This document shows, piece after piece, positions 1-9,433 of a stretch of DNA of 64,000 nucleotides (positions are counted from its first letter, which is position 1; each line of letters starts with the position of its first letter). Made by a program: the position numbers and the translations under genes. The stretch covers positions 2,232,001 through 2,296,000 of the forward strand of contig NZ_CP041387.1 in assembly GCF_007005445.1 (NCBI RefSeq), read 5' to 3'. The notes beneath the pieces are model-generated. The model ran no database searches, was not told where the DNA came from, and was given only the letters and a program-made list of their open reading frames with translations. Source of the DNA: Rhodopseudomonas palustris (GTDB lineage Bacteria > Pseudomonadota > Alphaproteobacteria > Rhizobiales > Xanthobacteraceae).

Positions 1-444
1 CAGCACCGGCACGCCGCTGTGGTTGACCGCCTCGATGATCTCCAGCGCCTGATCCTTCACCGGCCGGTTGAGACCGGAGCCGAACAGCGCGTCGATGATC
101 AGCGCCGGTGCACCGATCGACTGGGTCAGGAACGGCAGCAGCGGCCCCTTCCACTCTCTTGCCGCCAGCGCCGCGTCGCCTTTCAGCGCGTCGCGCTCGC
201 CAAGCAGCATCACGTGTACCGTGCGCCCCAATGCAACCAGCTCGGTCGCGGCGATCAGTCCGTCGCCGCCATTGTTGCCGGGACCGGCAATCACCAGGAT
301 CGGACCCTCGTCGGCGAGTTCGATCGCCGCCTGGGCGACGTGGCGGCCGGCATGCAGCATCAGCGCAAAGCCCGACGATCCGCCGGCGATCGTCAGCAGG
401 TCGGCACGGTCCATTTCAGTGGGCGTCAGCAGTTCCATGCCCAT
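1..444 (-). CDS. nnr: NAD(P)H-hydrate epimerase/dehydratase, N-terminal part (cut by window edge)
   Basis: The reverse strand encodes the start of a YjeF_N domain; the rest lies left of the window. The family repairs hydrated NAD(P)H: the N-terminal domain epimerises NAD(P)HX, and in bifunctional bacterial proteins a C-terminal ADP-dependent dehydratase follows. Visible motifs are MELLTPTEM at the start, the glycine-rich GPGNNGGDG binding loop near residue 57 and a conserved DALFGSGLNRP segment. The start is either the ATG at 444 or the in-frame ATG at 438; both give a normal N terminus. In many alphaproteobacteria nnr lies next to glnB, as here, divergently. Whether the dehydratase domain is present cannot be seen. 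Confidence 0.9.
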   Translation of the reverse strand, partial: MGMELLTPTEMDRADLLTIAGGSSGFALMLHAGRHVAQAAIELADEGPILVIAGPGNNGGDGLIAATELVALGRTVHVMLLGERDALKGDAALAAREWKGPLLPFLTQSIGAPALIIDALFGSGLNRPVKDQALEIIEAVNHSGVPVL

Positions 445-841
445 TTCCCAGTACACACGCCTGTGGCGAAGGCAGCGCTTCTCGCGCCGCTCGCCATCTG
501 CACAAGAGGCAAGCCAATTGCTCAAAACTTAATCACACAACGTGCATCGCGCCTTCCAGCAAACAGCCATACGCCCGATTAATATCCTGATAAAGCACTA
601 CAATCAGCCGCCCCGACAAGTTGGCACGGACCCTGCTTTTACGGAAGCCAGTTTCGATCCCTCGCGCTCGCCTCTCGGGAGGCGGGGTCTGCGCGACCGT
701 CTCTGAGTTCCGAGCCTGGCGGAGCTTGGGGGCGGTGTTGCTCACCCAGTCGGCCGCGGTGTTATCGATCAACTGCGCAGCGTCGCGCAATCTGGCATAC
801 AGATGCCGACTCACGACGTGGGAAGTCCGGGGAGAGTGTAA
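445..841. other. nnr-glnB divergent intergenic region
   Basis: No gene is supported here. The stretch holds a sigma-54-like promoter (622-636) and, in the presumed glnB leader near 668-683, a short perfect hairpin (CGCCTC, loop TCGG, GAGGCG). Reading frames crossing it lack family resemblance. Confidence 0.6.
622..636 (+). promoter_or_regulatory. Candidate sigma-54 promoter for glnB
   Basis: TGGCACGGACCCTGC matches the -24/-12 pattern: GG at 623-624, exactly ten bases, then GC at 635-636, with the full TGGCAC -24 element. It would start transcription near 647, about 195 bases before glnB. Sigma-54 (NtrC-dependent) control of glnB is well known in this group. I did not find a convincing pair of NtrC enhancer sites. 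Confidence 0.5.
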
Positions 842-1180
<339 letters not shown>

Positions 1181-1216
1181 GCGCCCGGCCTATCACCTCG
1201 CCTGATCGCATCACCT

Positions 1217-1235
1217 GGCGGCCTCTCCGGCCGCC
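1217..1235 (+). terminator. Hairpin between glnB and glnA
   Basis: A perfect 7-bp stem (GGCGGCC, loop TCTCC, GGCCGCC) lies in the glnB-glnA gap. It has no T-run, so it may be an attenuator or processing site that sets the ratio of the two products rather than a full terminator. Confidence 0.35.
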
Positions 1236-1267
1236 ATTTCACGACGACCCGAAGCAAAGGGGCACTC

Positions 1268-2677
1268 ATGACGACCGCTAAAGAAGTCCTGAAATCCATC
1301 AAGGACAACGACGTGAAATACGTCGATCTGCGTTTCACCGATCCGCGCGGCAAGTGGCAGCACGTCACCTTCGACGTGTCGATGATCGACGAGGACATCT
1401 TCTCCGAAGGCACCATGTTCGACGGCTCCTCGATCGCCGGCTGGAAGGCGATCAACGAGTCCGACATGACGCTGATGCCCGATCCGTCGACCGCGACGAT
1501 CGATCCGTTCTTCGCAGAGACCACCATGGTGATCACCTGCGACATTCTCGAGCCGTCGACCGGCGAGCCCTACAACCGCGACCCGCGCGGCATCGCCAAG
1601 AAGGCGGAAGCCCAGGTCAAGGCGCTCGGCATCGGCGACACCGTGTTCGTCGGTCCGGAAGCCGAATTCTTCGTGTTCGACGACGTGCGCTATTCGGCGA
1701 ACCCGTACAACACCGGCTTCAAGCTGGACTCCTCGGAACTGCCGACCAACTCGGACACCGAGTACGAGGGCGGCAACCTCGGCCACCGCATCCGCACCAA
1801 GGCCGGTTACTTCCCGGTGCCGCCGCAGGATTCCGTGCAGGACATGCGCTCGGAAATGCTCGGCGCGATGGCCAAGATGGGCGTCAAGGTCGAGAAGCAT
1901 CACCATGAAGTCGCTTCGGCCCAGCACGAGCTCGGCATGAAGTTCGACACCCTGACCCACATGGCCGACCAGATGCAGATCTACAAGTACTGCATCCATC
2001 AGGTCGCCCACATCTACGGCAAGACCGCGACCTTCATGCCGAAGCCGGTGTACGGCGACAACGGCTCGGGCATGCACGTGCACCAGTCGATCTGGAAGGA
2101 CGGCAAGCCGACCTTCGCCGGCAACAAGTACGCCGACCTGTCGGAAACCTGCCTCCACTACATCGGCGGCATCATCAAGCACGCCAAGGCGATCAACGCC
2201 TTCACCAACCCGTCGACCAACTCCTACAAGCGTCTGGTCCCGGGCTATGAAGCGCCGGTGCTGCTGGCCTATTCGGCCCGCAACCGCTCGGCCTCGTGCC
2301 GCATCCCCTACACCACCTCGCCGAAGGCCAAGCGCGTCGAAGTCCGCTTCCCGGACCCGATGGCCAACCCGTATCTCGCCTTCGCGGCGATGCTGATGGC
2401 CGGCCTCGACGGCATCAAGAACAAGATCGATCCGGGTCCGGCGATGGACAAGGATCTGTACGACCTGCCGAAGGAAGAGCTGAAGCAGATCCCGACCGTT
2501 TGCGGCAGCCTGCGTGAAGCGCTCGAGAACCTCGACAAGGATCGCGCCTTCCTCAAGGCCGGCGGCGTGTTCGACGACGACTTCATCGACGCCTTCATCG
2601 AGCTGAAGATGACCGAAGTCGCGCGGTTCGAAATGACCCCGCACCCGGTCGAATTCGAGATGTACTACTCGTACTAA
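1268..2677 (+). CDS. glnA: Glutamine synthetase type I
   Basis: A 469-residue type I (beta subtype) glutamine synthetase, the normal dodecameric enzyme that makes glutamine from glutamate, ammonia and ATP in the cytoplasm. Visible family segments are FDGSSIAGW near residue 60, the metal and ATP-site stretch [20 protein letters not shown], the [10 protein letters not shown] loop and NRSASCRIP. The adenylylation tyrosine is present at about residue 398 in DLYDLPKEE, so the enzyme should be controlled by GlnE through GlnB. The ATG at 1268 has an AAAGGGG ribosome site a few bases upstream. A strong terminator follows. It is probably co-transcribed with glnB, and may also have its own promoter. 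Confidence 0.97.
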   Translation: MTTAKEVLKSIKDNDVKYVDLRFTDPRGKWQHVTFDVSMIDEDIFSEGTMFDGSSIAGWKAINESDMTLMPDPSTATIDPFFAETTMVITCDILEPSTGEPYNRDPRGIAKKAEAQVKALGIGDTVFVGPEAEFFVFDDVRYSANPYNTGFKLDSSELPTNSDTEYEGGNLGHRIRTKAGYFPVPPQDSVQDMRSEMLGAMAKMGVKVEKHHHEVASAQHELGMKFDTLTHMADQMQIYKYCIHQVAHIYGKTATFMPKPVYGDNGSGMHVHQSIWKDGKPTFAGNKYADLSETCLHYIGGIIKHAKAINAFTNPSTNSYKRLVPGYEAPVLLAYSARNRSASCRIPYTTSPKAKRVEVRFPDPMANPYLAFAAMLMAGLDGIKNKIDPGPAMDKDLYDLPKEELKQIPTVCGSLREALENLDKDRAFLKAGGVFDDDFIDAFIELKMTEVARFEMTPHPVEFEMYYSY

Positions 2678-2701
2678 GCGCTTCGGCGATACGACCTAAG
2701 G

Positions 2702-2732
2702 AAAGGCGCTCCCTCGCGGGGCGCCTTTTTCT
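2702..2732 (+). terminator. Rho-independent terminator of glnBA
   Basis: An 8-bp stem (AAAGGCGC with GCGCCTTT) with an inner CCC/GGG pairing and a following T-run lies 25 bases after the glnA stop codon. Confidence 0.85.
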
Positions 2733-2797
2733 TTGCCCGTCGACACCCGCGCCCCGGTCCGCAGGTCGCCGCCCCGGTTGATCCAGCTCAAAGCCTC

Positions 2798-2813
2798 ATT
2801 CATTCGAATGAAT
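2798..2813. promoter_or_regulatory. Perfect 16-bp palindrome, likely TetR operator
   Basis: ATTCATTCGAATGAAT is a perfect inverted repeat 28 bases upstream of the TetR-family gene. Its size, symmetry and position are typical of an autoregulatory TetR operator. This is inferred from position only. Confidence 0.55.
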
Positions 2814-2840
2814 TAATCGGATGAGCATGAGGCGACCGCA

Positions 2841-3584
2841 ATGAAGTCCAACGGATACGCAGCACCGCTCCGCATCACGCCGCTGTACGGCGGCCACAGC
2901 CGCGACACCCGCGCCCGAATGATCGAGGCGGCGATCGAGGTGTTCGGCTCGGTCGGCTACGACGGCGCCACCACCCGCCAGCTCGCCGAGCGGGCAAAAG
3001 TCAATCAGGCGGCGATCCCCTATCATTTCGGCGGCAAGCGCGAATTGTATCTCGCCGCCGCGCAGGCGATCGCCGACTACATGCGATCCCGGATCGAGCC
3101 GCTGATCGATCAGCTCCGCACCGCCGCCGCCGACCCGGTCCGCCATATCGATGCGGTGGTGATGCGCTTTTTTCAGTTCATCGCTGGCGACGAGGAGCCG
3201 GAAGCCTGGACGGTGTTTTTCGTCCGGTGCGAGCGCGACGCCGACGATGCTTTCAGGATCATCTATTATCAATCGGTCGCACGGTTTCAGGCCGCGCTGA
3301 TCGCCGAAGTGGCCGCCGCCACCGGGCGTTCGCCGGACGACGAGGACCTGAAAGTCCGGGTCGCGATCGTGCTCGGCGCGATCTCCAACTTCCGCACCCT
3401 GCGCAACGTCATGCTGAGTTCACTCGGCTGGGACACATTCGACGCCGCGCGCAAGCGGACCGTGGAGATGGCGGTGCGGCGGCTGGCGCTGGCCGAACTG
3501 CTCGGTATCGGCGCCGATGATCCGTCCATCGCCCATCCCCCGCTCGGCTCCGCATCCGGAGTTCACCCCTCACCCACGGCCTGA
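2841..3584 (+). CDS. TetR-family regulator, CecR/YbiH-like
   Basis: A 247-residue TetR regulator. The N-terminal helix-turn-helix spans about residues 20-70 (ARMIEAAIEVFGSVGYDGAT, then LAERAKVNQAAIPYHFGGKRELY). The remainder resembles the long C-terminal ligand domain of the CecR/YbiH group, regulators of transport and drug-sensitivity genes. The ATG at 2841 follows the palindrome at 2798-2813, which it probably binds. The stop codon is 18 bases before the next gene, so regulator and coiled-coil protein are likely one operon. The ligand is unknown, and unlike E. coli ybiH no exporter gene follows. Confidence 0.8.
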   Translation: MKSNGYAAPLRITPLYGGHSRDTRARMIEAAIEVFGSVGYDGATTRQLAERAKVNQAAIPYHFGGKRELYLAAAQAIADYMRSRIEPLIDQLRTAAADPVRHIDAVVMRFFQFIAGDEEPEAWTVFFVRCERDADDAFRIIYYQSVARFQAALIAEVAAATGRSPDDEDLKVRVAIVLGAISNFRTLRNVMLSSLGWDTFDAARKRTVEMAVRRLALAELLGIGADDPSIAHPPLGSASGVHPSPTA

Positions 3585-3602
3585 CTGCAAAAGGAGGCTG
3601 CC

Positions 3603-4214
3603 ATGACCAAGCCTGATCTCACGCAAGCCTATCTCGAATGGACCAAGCAGAAGCTCGACGAGTCCGCAGCGACCATCGCCAAGATCGAGGAAGCCGCCAC
3701 CAAGCTCGGCGACGCCTCGAGCGCCAAGGCGCAGGAAGCGCTCGCCCAGTTCCGCACCGCGCGTGACGCCTTCCAGGCGCAGGTGACCGCGCTGCAAGCC
3801 GATCTCGGCGCCTCCAAGCAGGTGACCGACGCCGCGCTGGCGTCCGTCTCAGCACAATGGAACGAGGTCGAGCTGGCGTTCCAGAAATTCCTCGGCACCG
3901 CCGGCGATCAGGCCGGGCTGGTCAAGGATGCGCTCGCCGCCCGCGCCGAAGCACAGCGGCAGTCGTTCCTGTCGTCATTGGAGACGATCCAGAGCGGTGC
4001 CGCCGCGGCGCTCGAGCAGGGCCGCAAGGAAATGGAATCCTCGCTGCGGCGCTGGACCGAAGAGACCGAAAAGACGCTCGGCCCCAAGCTGACGCAATTG
4101 TCGGCCGCCGGCGACGAGACCTGGACCGCGGTGAAGGCCGGTCTCGACGAGACCGCCGCGGTCTACGAGAAGACCTGGGCCCGGATCTCGCAGGCGTTCA
4201 CCACGAAAAAGTAA
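3603..4214 (+). CDS. Coiled-coil protein, phasin-like, unknown function
   Basis: A 203-residue protein rich in alanine, glutamine, glutamate and lysine, with heptad-like spacing through most of its length, so it should form long coiled coils. There is no signal peptide, membrane segment or cysteine. An excellent ribosome site (AAAGGAGG) precedes the ATG. Composition and length resemble phasins, the amphipathic proteins that coat polyhydroxybutyrate granules, but I see no definite phasin motif, and lipid- or membrane-coating and generic scaffold roles are equally possible. Its close spacing behind the TetR gene suggests that the regulator controls it. Confidence 0.6.
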   Translation: MTKPDLTQAYLEWTKQKLDESAATIAKIEEAATKLGDASSAKAQEALAQFRTARDAFQAQVTALQADLGASKQVTDAALASVSAQWNEVELAFQKFLGTAGDQAGLVKDALAARAEAQRQSFLSSLETIQSGAAAALEQGRKEMESSLRRWTEETEKTLGPKLTQLSAAGDETWTAVKAGLDETAAVYEKTWARISQAFTTKK

Positions 4215-4294
4215 CAGCAAACAGTCTGCTCTCCCCCCCCTCGCCTCGAATGCTTCATCGATCAGCTGAAGCGATAGCGCCAACGAAGCACGGG

Positions 4295-4308
4295 CTCCTC
4301 ATCCTGAG
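4295..4308. repeat. Left fragment of a dispersed repeat, split by the IS110 element
   Basis: CTCCTCATCCTGAG is the first part of the repeat that is intact at 22865-22970. The rest resumes at 5475, directly after the insertion element. Confidence 0.7.
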
Positions 4309-4314
4309 CAACCA

Positions 4315-5268
4315 TTAGATCGCGGCTGGTTTAGCGATCCAAGGGGTGCCGCGGGCGACGACGGTGTTGAGGAAGATGATCAGCTTTCGGGCGCAGGCGA
4401 CCAGGGCAACTTTGTGGGGTTTTCCCTGGCCGGTCAGCCGCCGGTAGTGCGCCATGAGTTGCTGATTCCACTTGAAGGCGGCCGGCAGGGAGGCTGCATA
4501 GAGGCTGGTCCTGAGCCGTTCGCGGCCGAAAGCGATGTGGCGTTGGCCGGTTCGACTCCCGCTGTCGTCGTCATAGGGAGCGAGGCCAGCCAGTGCCGCG
4601 GCCTGTTCACGGCTGACGTTGCCGATCTCGGGCATCCGGATCAGTACGGCCACTGCGGTACGCAGGCCGACGCCATCGACGCTTGTGAGCAATTCGAGCC
4701 GTGCTGCGAGGTCGGAGTGCTTGCGGATGTCAGCGACCAGCTGTTTGAGCTCGGTGCGGATGCAAGCTTTGAGGCGAGCAATCTCGTCCCGCCAGAACTC
4801 CAGACCATGCGGGTCGCGGCAGGCCTCGCATCGGGTTTTGAGCCGGGCGACGTCTTCGGTGAGTTGTTCGATCATCGTCAATCGGCTGGCCAGGACTGCA
4901 AACCGCGGATCCGGCGGCGGTCGAACTTCGGCAACCGCGGCCGTACAGGTCGCGATCAGGGCGGCGTCGATCCTGTCGTTTTTGGCGCGTTGCAGCTTGA
5001 AGGTCGCGTAGGCGCGGACCTGGATCGGCTGCAGACAAACGACAACGAAGCCGGCGCGGCGCAGCGCCGCCATCACCGGCAGTTCGTAGCCTCCGCTCGC
5101 CTCCATCCCGACCCGCTTGACGCGGTGCCGGCGCAGCCAGGCGGCCAAGGCGATGTAGCCGTCGGGCGAGTTGCCGACTTCCAGGCTCTCGTTGCGGCCT
5201 TCGATCGCCGCGTCGAGCTTGAATTTGCCGATGTCGATGCCGGCGCAGACCATGCTAAGCTTGGCCAT
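4315..5268 (-). CDS. IS110-family DEDD recombinase (transposase)
   Basis: A 317-residue IS110 recombinase. The N-terminal RuvC-like DEDD domain shows GIDIGKFKLDAAIEG (acidic residue at position 12), MEASGGYE, and KNDRIDA. The C-terminal Tnp_20 domain shows SVDGVGLRTAVAVL, then AGLAPYDDDSGSRTGQRHI, where the serine following DD is the candidate nucleophile. I chose the ATG at 5268 because an AAGGAGGGG ribosome site sits 9 bases upstream; the ATG at 5277 directly abuts that site. The length is usual for the family and no frameshift is seen, so the element may be active. The family is now known to be guided by an RNA from the element's own non-coding end. Confidence 0.93.
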   Translation of the reverse strand: MAKLSMVCAGIDIGKFKLDAAIEGRNESLEVGNSPDGYIALAAWLRRHRVKRVGMEASGGYELPVMAALRRAGFVVVCLQPIQVRAYATFKLQRAKNDRIDAALIATCTAAVAEVRPPPDPRFAVLASRLTMIEQLTEDVARLKTRCEACRDPHGLEFWRDEIARLKACIRTELKQLVADIRKHSDLAARLELLTSVDGVGLRTAVAVLIRMPEIGNVSREQAAALAGLAPYDDDSGSRTGQRHIAFGRERLRTSLYAASLPAAFKWNQQLMAHYRRLTGQGKPHKVALVACARKLIIFLNTVVARGTPWIAKPAAI

Positions 5269-5474
5269 CTTCGTCATCCCCTCCTTGTGATGCGAACCCT
5301 CGGTTCCTTCAACCATCCGGGCCTGATGAAGAGCCGATCGCGATCTTGCTCAGGAACAGCCCACAAGGCTGGAAGCCCAACGATCCGACGACCGGCGCCC
5401 CGTCCCGGATGGCCGTCCGGGACGGGGCATTCCCCGAAAGGAACGATGAAGGATAGCAGGTCGCGCTAATACAA
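5269..5474 (-). ncRNA. Candidate IS110 bridge RNA region
   Basis: The non-coding end upstream of the recombinase is where IS110-group elements encode the bridge RNA. It contains a perfect 13-bp hairpin (5397-5409 pairing with 5416-5428, loop TGGCCG). Read on the minus strand it contains TCCTGAGCAA (5355 to 5346), identical to the left flank-element junction at 4302-4311; seven of these bases (TCCTGAG) belong to the target repeat. This would fit a target-binding loop. Exact RNA ends cannot be read from sequence. Confidence 0.5.
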
Positions 5475-5573
5475 GGAGCCCGGCGGAGCCGGGCGTCTCG
5501 AAGGATGAAGGCACCGCACGGGCTCGCGGCACATGGTTCGAGACGGCGCTTCGCGCCTCCTCACCATGAGGTC
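5475..5573. repeat. Right fragment of the dispersed repeat split by IS110
   Basis: Starts GGAGCCCGGCGGAGCCGGGC and ends CTCCTCACCATGAGG, closely matching the intact copy at 22865-22970. It contains the hairpin CCCGGCGGAGCCGGG and abuts the bioA stop codon. Confidence 0.75.
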
Positions 5574-6857
5574 TTAGAGCGAGCTTACGTCGCAGCTACG
5601 CGCCAGTACCTCGGGCGCCGCAGCAATCGCCTGATACACCGTCTCGATCTCCGCCGCCGTGCTGCAATAGGGCGGCATCAGATAGATCGTGTTGCCGAGC
5701 GGACGGACCAACAGGCCGCGGGCGATGAAGTAGGCGTATAGCCGCGGGCCGACGTCCGCGAGATAGCCGCTGTCGCCGACCTGCAGATCGACTGCCGCGA
5801 TGGTGCCGATCTGGCGGACGTTGGTGAAGCGCGGATCGTCGCGGAAACGATCGAGCGCGCGGGCGTGACCAGCGGCGAGATCATCGATCCGCTGCCGCAC
5901 CGGCTCGCTCCCCCACACCTGAAGATTAGCCAGCGCTGCGGCGCAGGCGATCGGATTGGCGGTGTAGGAGCTGGAGTGAAAGAACGTCTTGCGCCGGTCG
6001 GTCGAAAAGTGCGCATCGAAGATCTCGCGCCGGCACATCGTCACTGCGAGCGGCACCGAGCCGCCGGTCAGTCCCTTGGAGTAGCAGGCGATGTCGGGGA
6101 CGACGTTCGCCTGTTCGCACGCGAACAGCGTGCCGGTGCGACCCCAGCCGGTCATCACCTCGTCGGCGATCAGCAGCACGCCGTGCGCCTTGCAGATCCG
6201 CGCCATCTCGGCCAGCACCCAGGGCGGATAGATCAGCATGCCGCCCGCGCCCAGCACCAGCGGCTCGACGATCAGCGCCGCCACCGCCTCGGTGCGGCAC
6301 GCCCGCTCCAGCGCGTCCAGCGTCGCCTGCTCGGCGCCGGCGCGCGGGAACGGCAGCCGGCTGACGTCGAACAGCAGCGGATCGTAGGGCGCGTTGAACA
6401 CGCCGCGCTCGCCCACCGACATGCCGCCGATGGTGTCGCCGTGATACGCGCCTTCGAGCGCCAGGATGCGCCGCCGGCTCTCGCCGGAATGCAGCCAATA
6501 GCCGAGCGCCATCTTCAGCCCGACCTCGACCGAGGTCGAGCCGCTGTCGGAGAAGAACACGTGCGCCAGTTCGGCCGGCGTGATCTCGACCAGGCGCTGC
6601 GCCAGTTGTTCGGCCGGCGGATGGGTGAAGCCGGCGAAGATGATCTGATCGAGCTGATCCGCCTGCTGCTTGATCGCGGCGATGATCGCCGGATGGCGGT
6701 GGCCGTGTGTCACGACCCACCACGAGCTGATCGCATCGAAGATCCGCCGGCCGTCGTCGGCTTGAAGCCAGGCGCCTTCGCTGTGCACGATGTTTGGAGT
6801 GTCGCCCTGCACCGCATGCTGGGTGAACGGATGCCAGACCGGCGAGGCGTGGCTCAT
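5574..6857 (-). CDS. bioA: Adenosylmethionine--8-amino-7-oxononanoate aminotransferase
   Basis: A 427-residue class III PLP aminotransferase that converts KAPA to DAPA with S-adenosylmethionine as amino donor, the third step of late biotin synthesis. Typical segments are WHPFTQH near the N terminus, [53 protein letters not shown] and the PLP-lysine segment CYSKGLTGG. The ATG at 6857 overlaps the bioD stop codon (ATGA), so an upstream extension is not needed. It is the last gene of bioF-bioD-bioA; the IS-disrupted repeat follows its stop. Confidence 0.95.
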   Translation of the reverse strand: MSHASPVWHPFTQHAVQGDTPNIVHSEGAWLQADDGRRIFDAISSWWVVTHGHRHPAIIAAIKQQADQLDQIIFAGFTHPPAEQLAQRLVEITPAELAHVFFSDSGSTSVEVGLKMALGYWLHSGESRRRILALEGAYHGDTIGGMSVGERGVFNAPYDPLLFDVSRLPFPRAGAEQATLDALERACRTEAVAALIVEPLVLGAGGMLIYPPWVLAEMARICKAHGVLLIADEVMTGWGRTGTLFACEQANVVPDIACYSKGLTGGSVPLAVTMCRREIFDAHFSTDRRKTFFHSSSYTANPIACAAALANLQVWGSEPVRQRIDDLAAGHARALDRFRDDPRFTNVRQIGTIAAVDLQVGDSGYLADVGPRLYAYFIARGLLVRPLGNTIYLMPPYCSTAAEIETVYQAIAAAPEVLARSCDVSSL

Positions 6858-7492
6858 GGTGCGTCTCCAAGAAAATCGCGTGGATCGAACGCCGCCGCGA
6901 ACGCATCGCGCAGCGAGGCCGCCTCGAGCGAGGCCAGCCACGGCAATCGGCCGAGCCGGCGGGTATGGCCGAGCTCGATGATGATCTGCTCGGAGTCGGC
7001 GTTTTCATCGCCGAGGAAAGCGACGCCGAGCAGCGGAATGTCGCGCGCCCGGATCGCCTCGATCGACAGCAGCGTGTGATTGATCGTGCCGAGCGAGGTG
7101 CGGGCACACAGCACCAGCGGCGCTCCCCAGCGTGCGAACACGTCGATGTAAGTCACCTCGCGCGTCAGCGGCACCATCAATCCGCCGGCGCCTTCGACCA
7201 CCAGCGGACGCGGCACGTCCGGCAGGTCGAGTGCGGCGACGTCGATCCCGACCCCGTCGATCGCCGCGGCGAGATGCGGCGACGCCGGCGTCTTCAGCCG
7301 ATAGCGCTCCGGCAGGATGCGATCGGCGGGAAGTCCCGACAGGCGCTGCACCGCGCGGGAGTCGGTCTCGTCTTCCAGGCCGGACTGCACCGGCTTCCAA
7401 TAGGTCGCGTCGAGCGCCCCGGCGAGCGCGGCGGCGAACACCGTCTTGCCGACGCCGGTGTCGGTTCCGGTGACGATGATCCGTGCGCTCAT
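6854..7492 (-). CDS. bioD: ATP-dependent dethiobiotin synthetase
   Basis: A 212-residue P-loop enzyme that closes the ureido ring of dethiobiotin from DAPA, CO2 and ATP. The Walker A segment is near the start ([11 protein letters not shown]), followed by the KPVQSG substrate loop, [12 protein letters not shown], and the [10 protein letters not shown] motif. Start and stop codons overlap with bioF upstream and bioA downstream by four bases each (ATGA), so the three genes are translationally coupled. Confidence 0.95.
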   Translation of the reverse strand: MSARIIVTGTDTGVGKTVFAAALAGALDATYWKPVQSGLEDETDSRAVQRLSGLPADRILPERYRLKTPASPHLAAAIDGVGIDVAALDLPDVPRPLVVEGAGGLMVPLTREVTYIDVFARWGAPLVLCARTSLGTINHTLLSIEAIRARDIPLLGVAFLGDENADSEQIIIELGHTRRLGRLPWLASLEAASLRDAFAAAFDPRDFLGDAP

Positions 7493-8619
7493 GCCGCGGC
7501 CCTCATGTCCTCGGCGAGCGCCGCGAACAGTGAGGCAATCACCTCCTCCGACAGATTGGCGCTGAGCGCGATGCGCAGCCGCGCGGTGCCTTCGGGCACG
7601 GTCGGCGGCCGGATCGCGCGGACGTCGAAGCCGCGCCGCTGCAGCGAAGCGGCGAGCGCCACCGCGGTGCGGTTGGCGCCGACGATGATCGGCAGGATGT
7701 GCGAGCCGGACGAGGTGATGCCGCAGCGCTGCTTCAGTTCGCGATCCGCGAACGCGACCAGCGATGCGAGCCGCTCCCGCCGCTCCGGCCGGGTGCGGCT
7801 GATGTCGAGCGCCGCCCGCGTTACCGCAGCGATCAGCGGCGACGGCGCGGTGGCGAAGATGAACGGCCGTGCCCGGTTGACCAGGAAGTCGCGGACAATC
7901 TTGGGGCCGAGCACGAAGCCGCCCATGGTGCCGAGCGCCTTGCCGCAGGTGTGCAGCGTGATGACGTTGGGTCGCCCCTCGAATGCGGCGGCCAGTCCCC
8001 GCCCCTCCGGTCCGACCACGCCGGTGGCGTGCGCCTCGTCGATCACCAGCACGGCGTCGTGTCGATCCGCGACCGCGACCAGTTCGTCGAGTCGGGGGCT
8101 GTCGCCGTCCATGCTGTACACGCTTTCGATCGCGATCCAGGCGCGCCCGCGGCCACCGCCGGCACGCCACTGCCGCAGCCGCGTATCGAACGCCTCGACA
8201 TCGCTGTGCGGCACGCTCTCACATGTCGCGCGACCGCGGCGCATGCCTTCGTGCACGCTGGCGTGGATCAGTTCGTCGTACAGCACGAGGTCGCCGCGCT
8301 GCGGCAGCGTCGCGAAGATCGCGTGATTGGCACTAAAGCCGCCGCCGAGATACAGCGCGCTTTCCGCGCCGAAGTAATCGGCCGCTTCCGCTTCGAGCGC
8401 TTCGTGCTCGTCGTGATTACCTCGCAGCAGCCGCGAGCCGCCGGCTCCGATCGGCACGCCGCGCGCGATGGCGTCGGCGGCGGCCTGGCGCAGTTCGTCC
8501 GACTCGGCGAGACCGAGATAGTCATTGGACGTAAAGTCGACGCCGGCGCGCGGCTGGAGCTTGCGTCGCCGCCCGGCGTCCCCGAGTGAACGCAGATCGG
8601 CTTCAAGGCTCTGATACAT
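7489..8619 (-). CDS. bioF: 8-amino-7-oxononanoate synthase
   Basis: A 376-residue alpha-oxoamine synthase that condenses pimeloyl-ACP (or -CoA) with L-alanine to give KAPA, the first ring-building step for biotin. Visible segments are [55 protein letters not shown] and the PLP-lysine segment LHTCGKALG. It is the first gene of this operon. No bioB lies upstream, and I found no BioR-type operator in the 146 bases before it, so the operon's regulation is not apparent. Confidence 0.95.
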   Translation of the reverse strand: MYQSLEADLRSLGDAGRRRKLQPRAGVDFTSNDYLGLAESDELRQAAADAIARGVPIGAGGSRLLRGNHDEHEALEAEAADYFGAESALYLGGGFSANHAIFATLPQRGDLVLYDELIHASVHEGMRRGRATCESVPHSDVEAFDTRLRQWRAGGGRGRAWIAIESVYSMDGDSPRLDELVAVADRHDAVLVIDEAHATGVVGPEGRGLAAAFEGRPNVITLHTCGKALGTMGGFVLGPKIVRDFLVNRARPFIFATAPSPLIAAVTRAALDISRTRPERRERLASLVAFADRELKQRCGITSSGSHILPIIVGANRTAVALAASLQRRGFDVRAIRPPTVPEGTARLRIALSANLSEEVIASLFAALAEDMRAAA

Positions 8620-8765
8620 TGATGATCGTCCCGGAGGTGCAGCCGATCGCCAGACGGAATATCGACGATCAGACCTCCTGCCGTCGCAGGTGTTGAAGTT
8701 CGAAGGCGCACGACCGCGACGCGACGACGGTTCGCGCCGCTGCGGTCGGTCAGCGCAAGCCTTGC

Positions 8766-9344
8766 TTAGCGCTCGGCGTCGGTCTCGTCACCGTCTTCTT
8801 CATAGCCGCGCTCGGATGGCCCCATCACGATCTCGTTGCGCAACGCTTCGAACCGGCGACGCGTCTCGGCGTCGCGAGCCTCGATCAAGCCGATCGCCTC
8901 GCGGCGCGACAGCGGGCCGGTGGTGATCGGATGGACGCTGGCGCCGATGGTCTCGTCGACGAAATAGCCGCGCTCGTCCCGCCGCATCCGCCACTTGAAC
9001 CGGAGGGCATCCAGCGGACCCGGCCCTTCGCGGGTGTAGCGCTCGAGATCGTCGTCACCGTCGTCGTCGCCCGCGGAGACGACCTGCTCGGGCTCGTTTG
9101 CCGGATTGACTGCCGGTTCGTCCGCCGGCTCGGCATCGGACTCCTGCTCGGCCCAATCCGCATCGGGGGTCGCTTCGGACTCAACAGGCTCGTCGTGACG
9201 CGTGTCGGCATCGGACGGCGGCTGGACGGAGGACGATCCCTCCTCCGGCACCGCTTCGTCTCGCGCCTCCGCCTTGGCGTCGGGCTTTTCGAAGATGCTC
9301 GCGATCGCCGCGAGCGCTTCATCGGTTGGGTCGTTGGCAGTCAA
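8766..9344 (-). CDS. Hypothetical protein, acidic linker plus conserved basic C-terminal region
   Basis: About 192 residues if the TTG at 9344 is used; this start has a GGGGGAG ribosome site seven bases upstream and gives MTANDPTDEAL. The first 110 residues are strongly acidic and low in complexity (Asp, Glu, Ala, Pro), probably disordered. The last 75 (from GPGPLDALRFKWRMRRDERG) are ordered and charged, with a LSRREAIGLIEARDAETRRR helix. No membrane or signal segment is present. I do not recognise the family. It lies downstream of the amidase in the same direction, 89 bases away. Confidence 0.6.
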   Translation of the reverse strand: MTANDPTDEALAAIASIFEKPDAKAEARDEAVPEEGSSSVQPPSDADTRHDEPVESEATPDADWAEQESDAEPADEPAVNPANEPEQVVSAGDDDGDDDLERYTREGPGPLDALRFKWRMRRDERGYFVDETIGASVHPITTGPLSRREAIGLIEARDAETRRRFEALRNEIVMGPSERGYEEDGDETDAER

Positions 9345-9433
9345 TACAAGGCTCCCCCAGCTCCGACCCGAAGAACCTCTCCGGGCCGAGCACGTCAACG
9401 CCGACAATGGTCGCTGGTTTCTATTTTGTGTGG

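Larger units (their letters stand above)
4309..5474 (-). mobile_element. IS110-family insertion sequence, about 1.17 kb
   Basis: Ends were set by comparison with the uninterrupted repeat at 22865: the left flank stops at CCTGAG (4308) and the right flank resumes at GGAGCCC (5475). One shared G leaves one base of ambiguity. The element holds one recombinase gene reading leftwards, about 206 non-coding bases before that gene and only about 6 bases after it. There are no terminal inverted repeats or target duplication, as expected for IS110 elements, several of which (for example IS621) target REP-type palindromes. Confidence 0.8.

Noticed and set aside
1211-2644. A 477-codon open frame antisense to glnA
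   Set aside because: Shadow of glnA with no family resemblance.
4231-4240. Run of eight C residues before the IS element
   Set aside because: Lies in an intergenic stretch with no promoter or gene start that a length change could switch, so no sign of phase variation.
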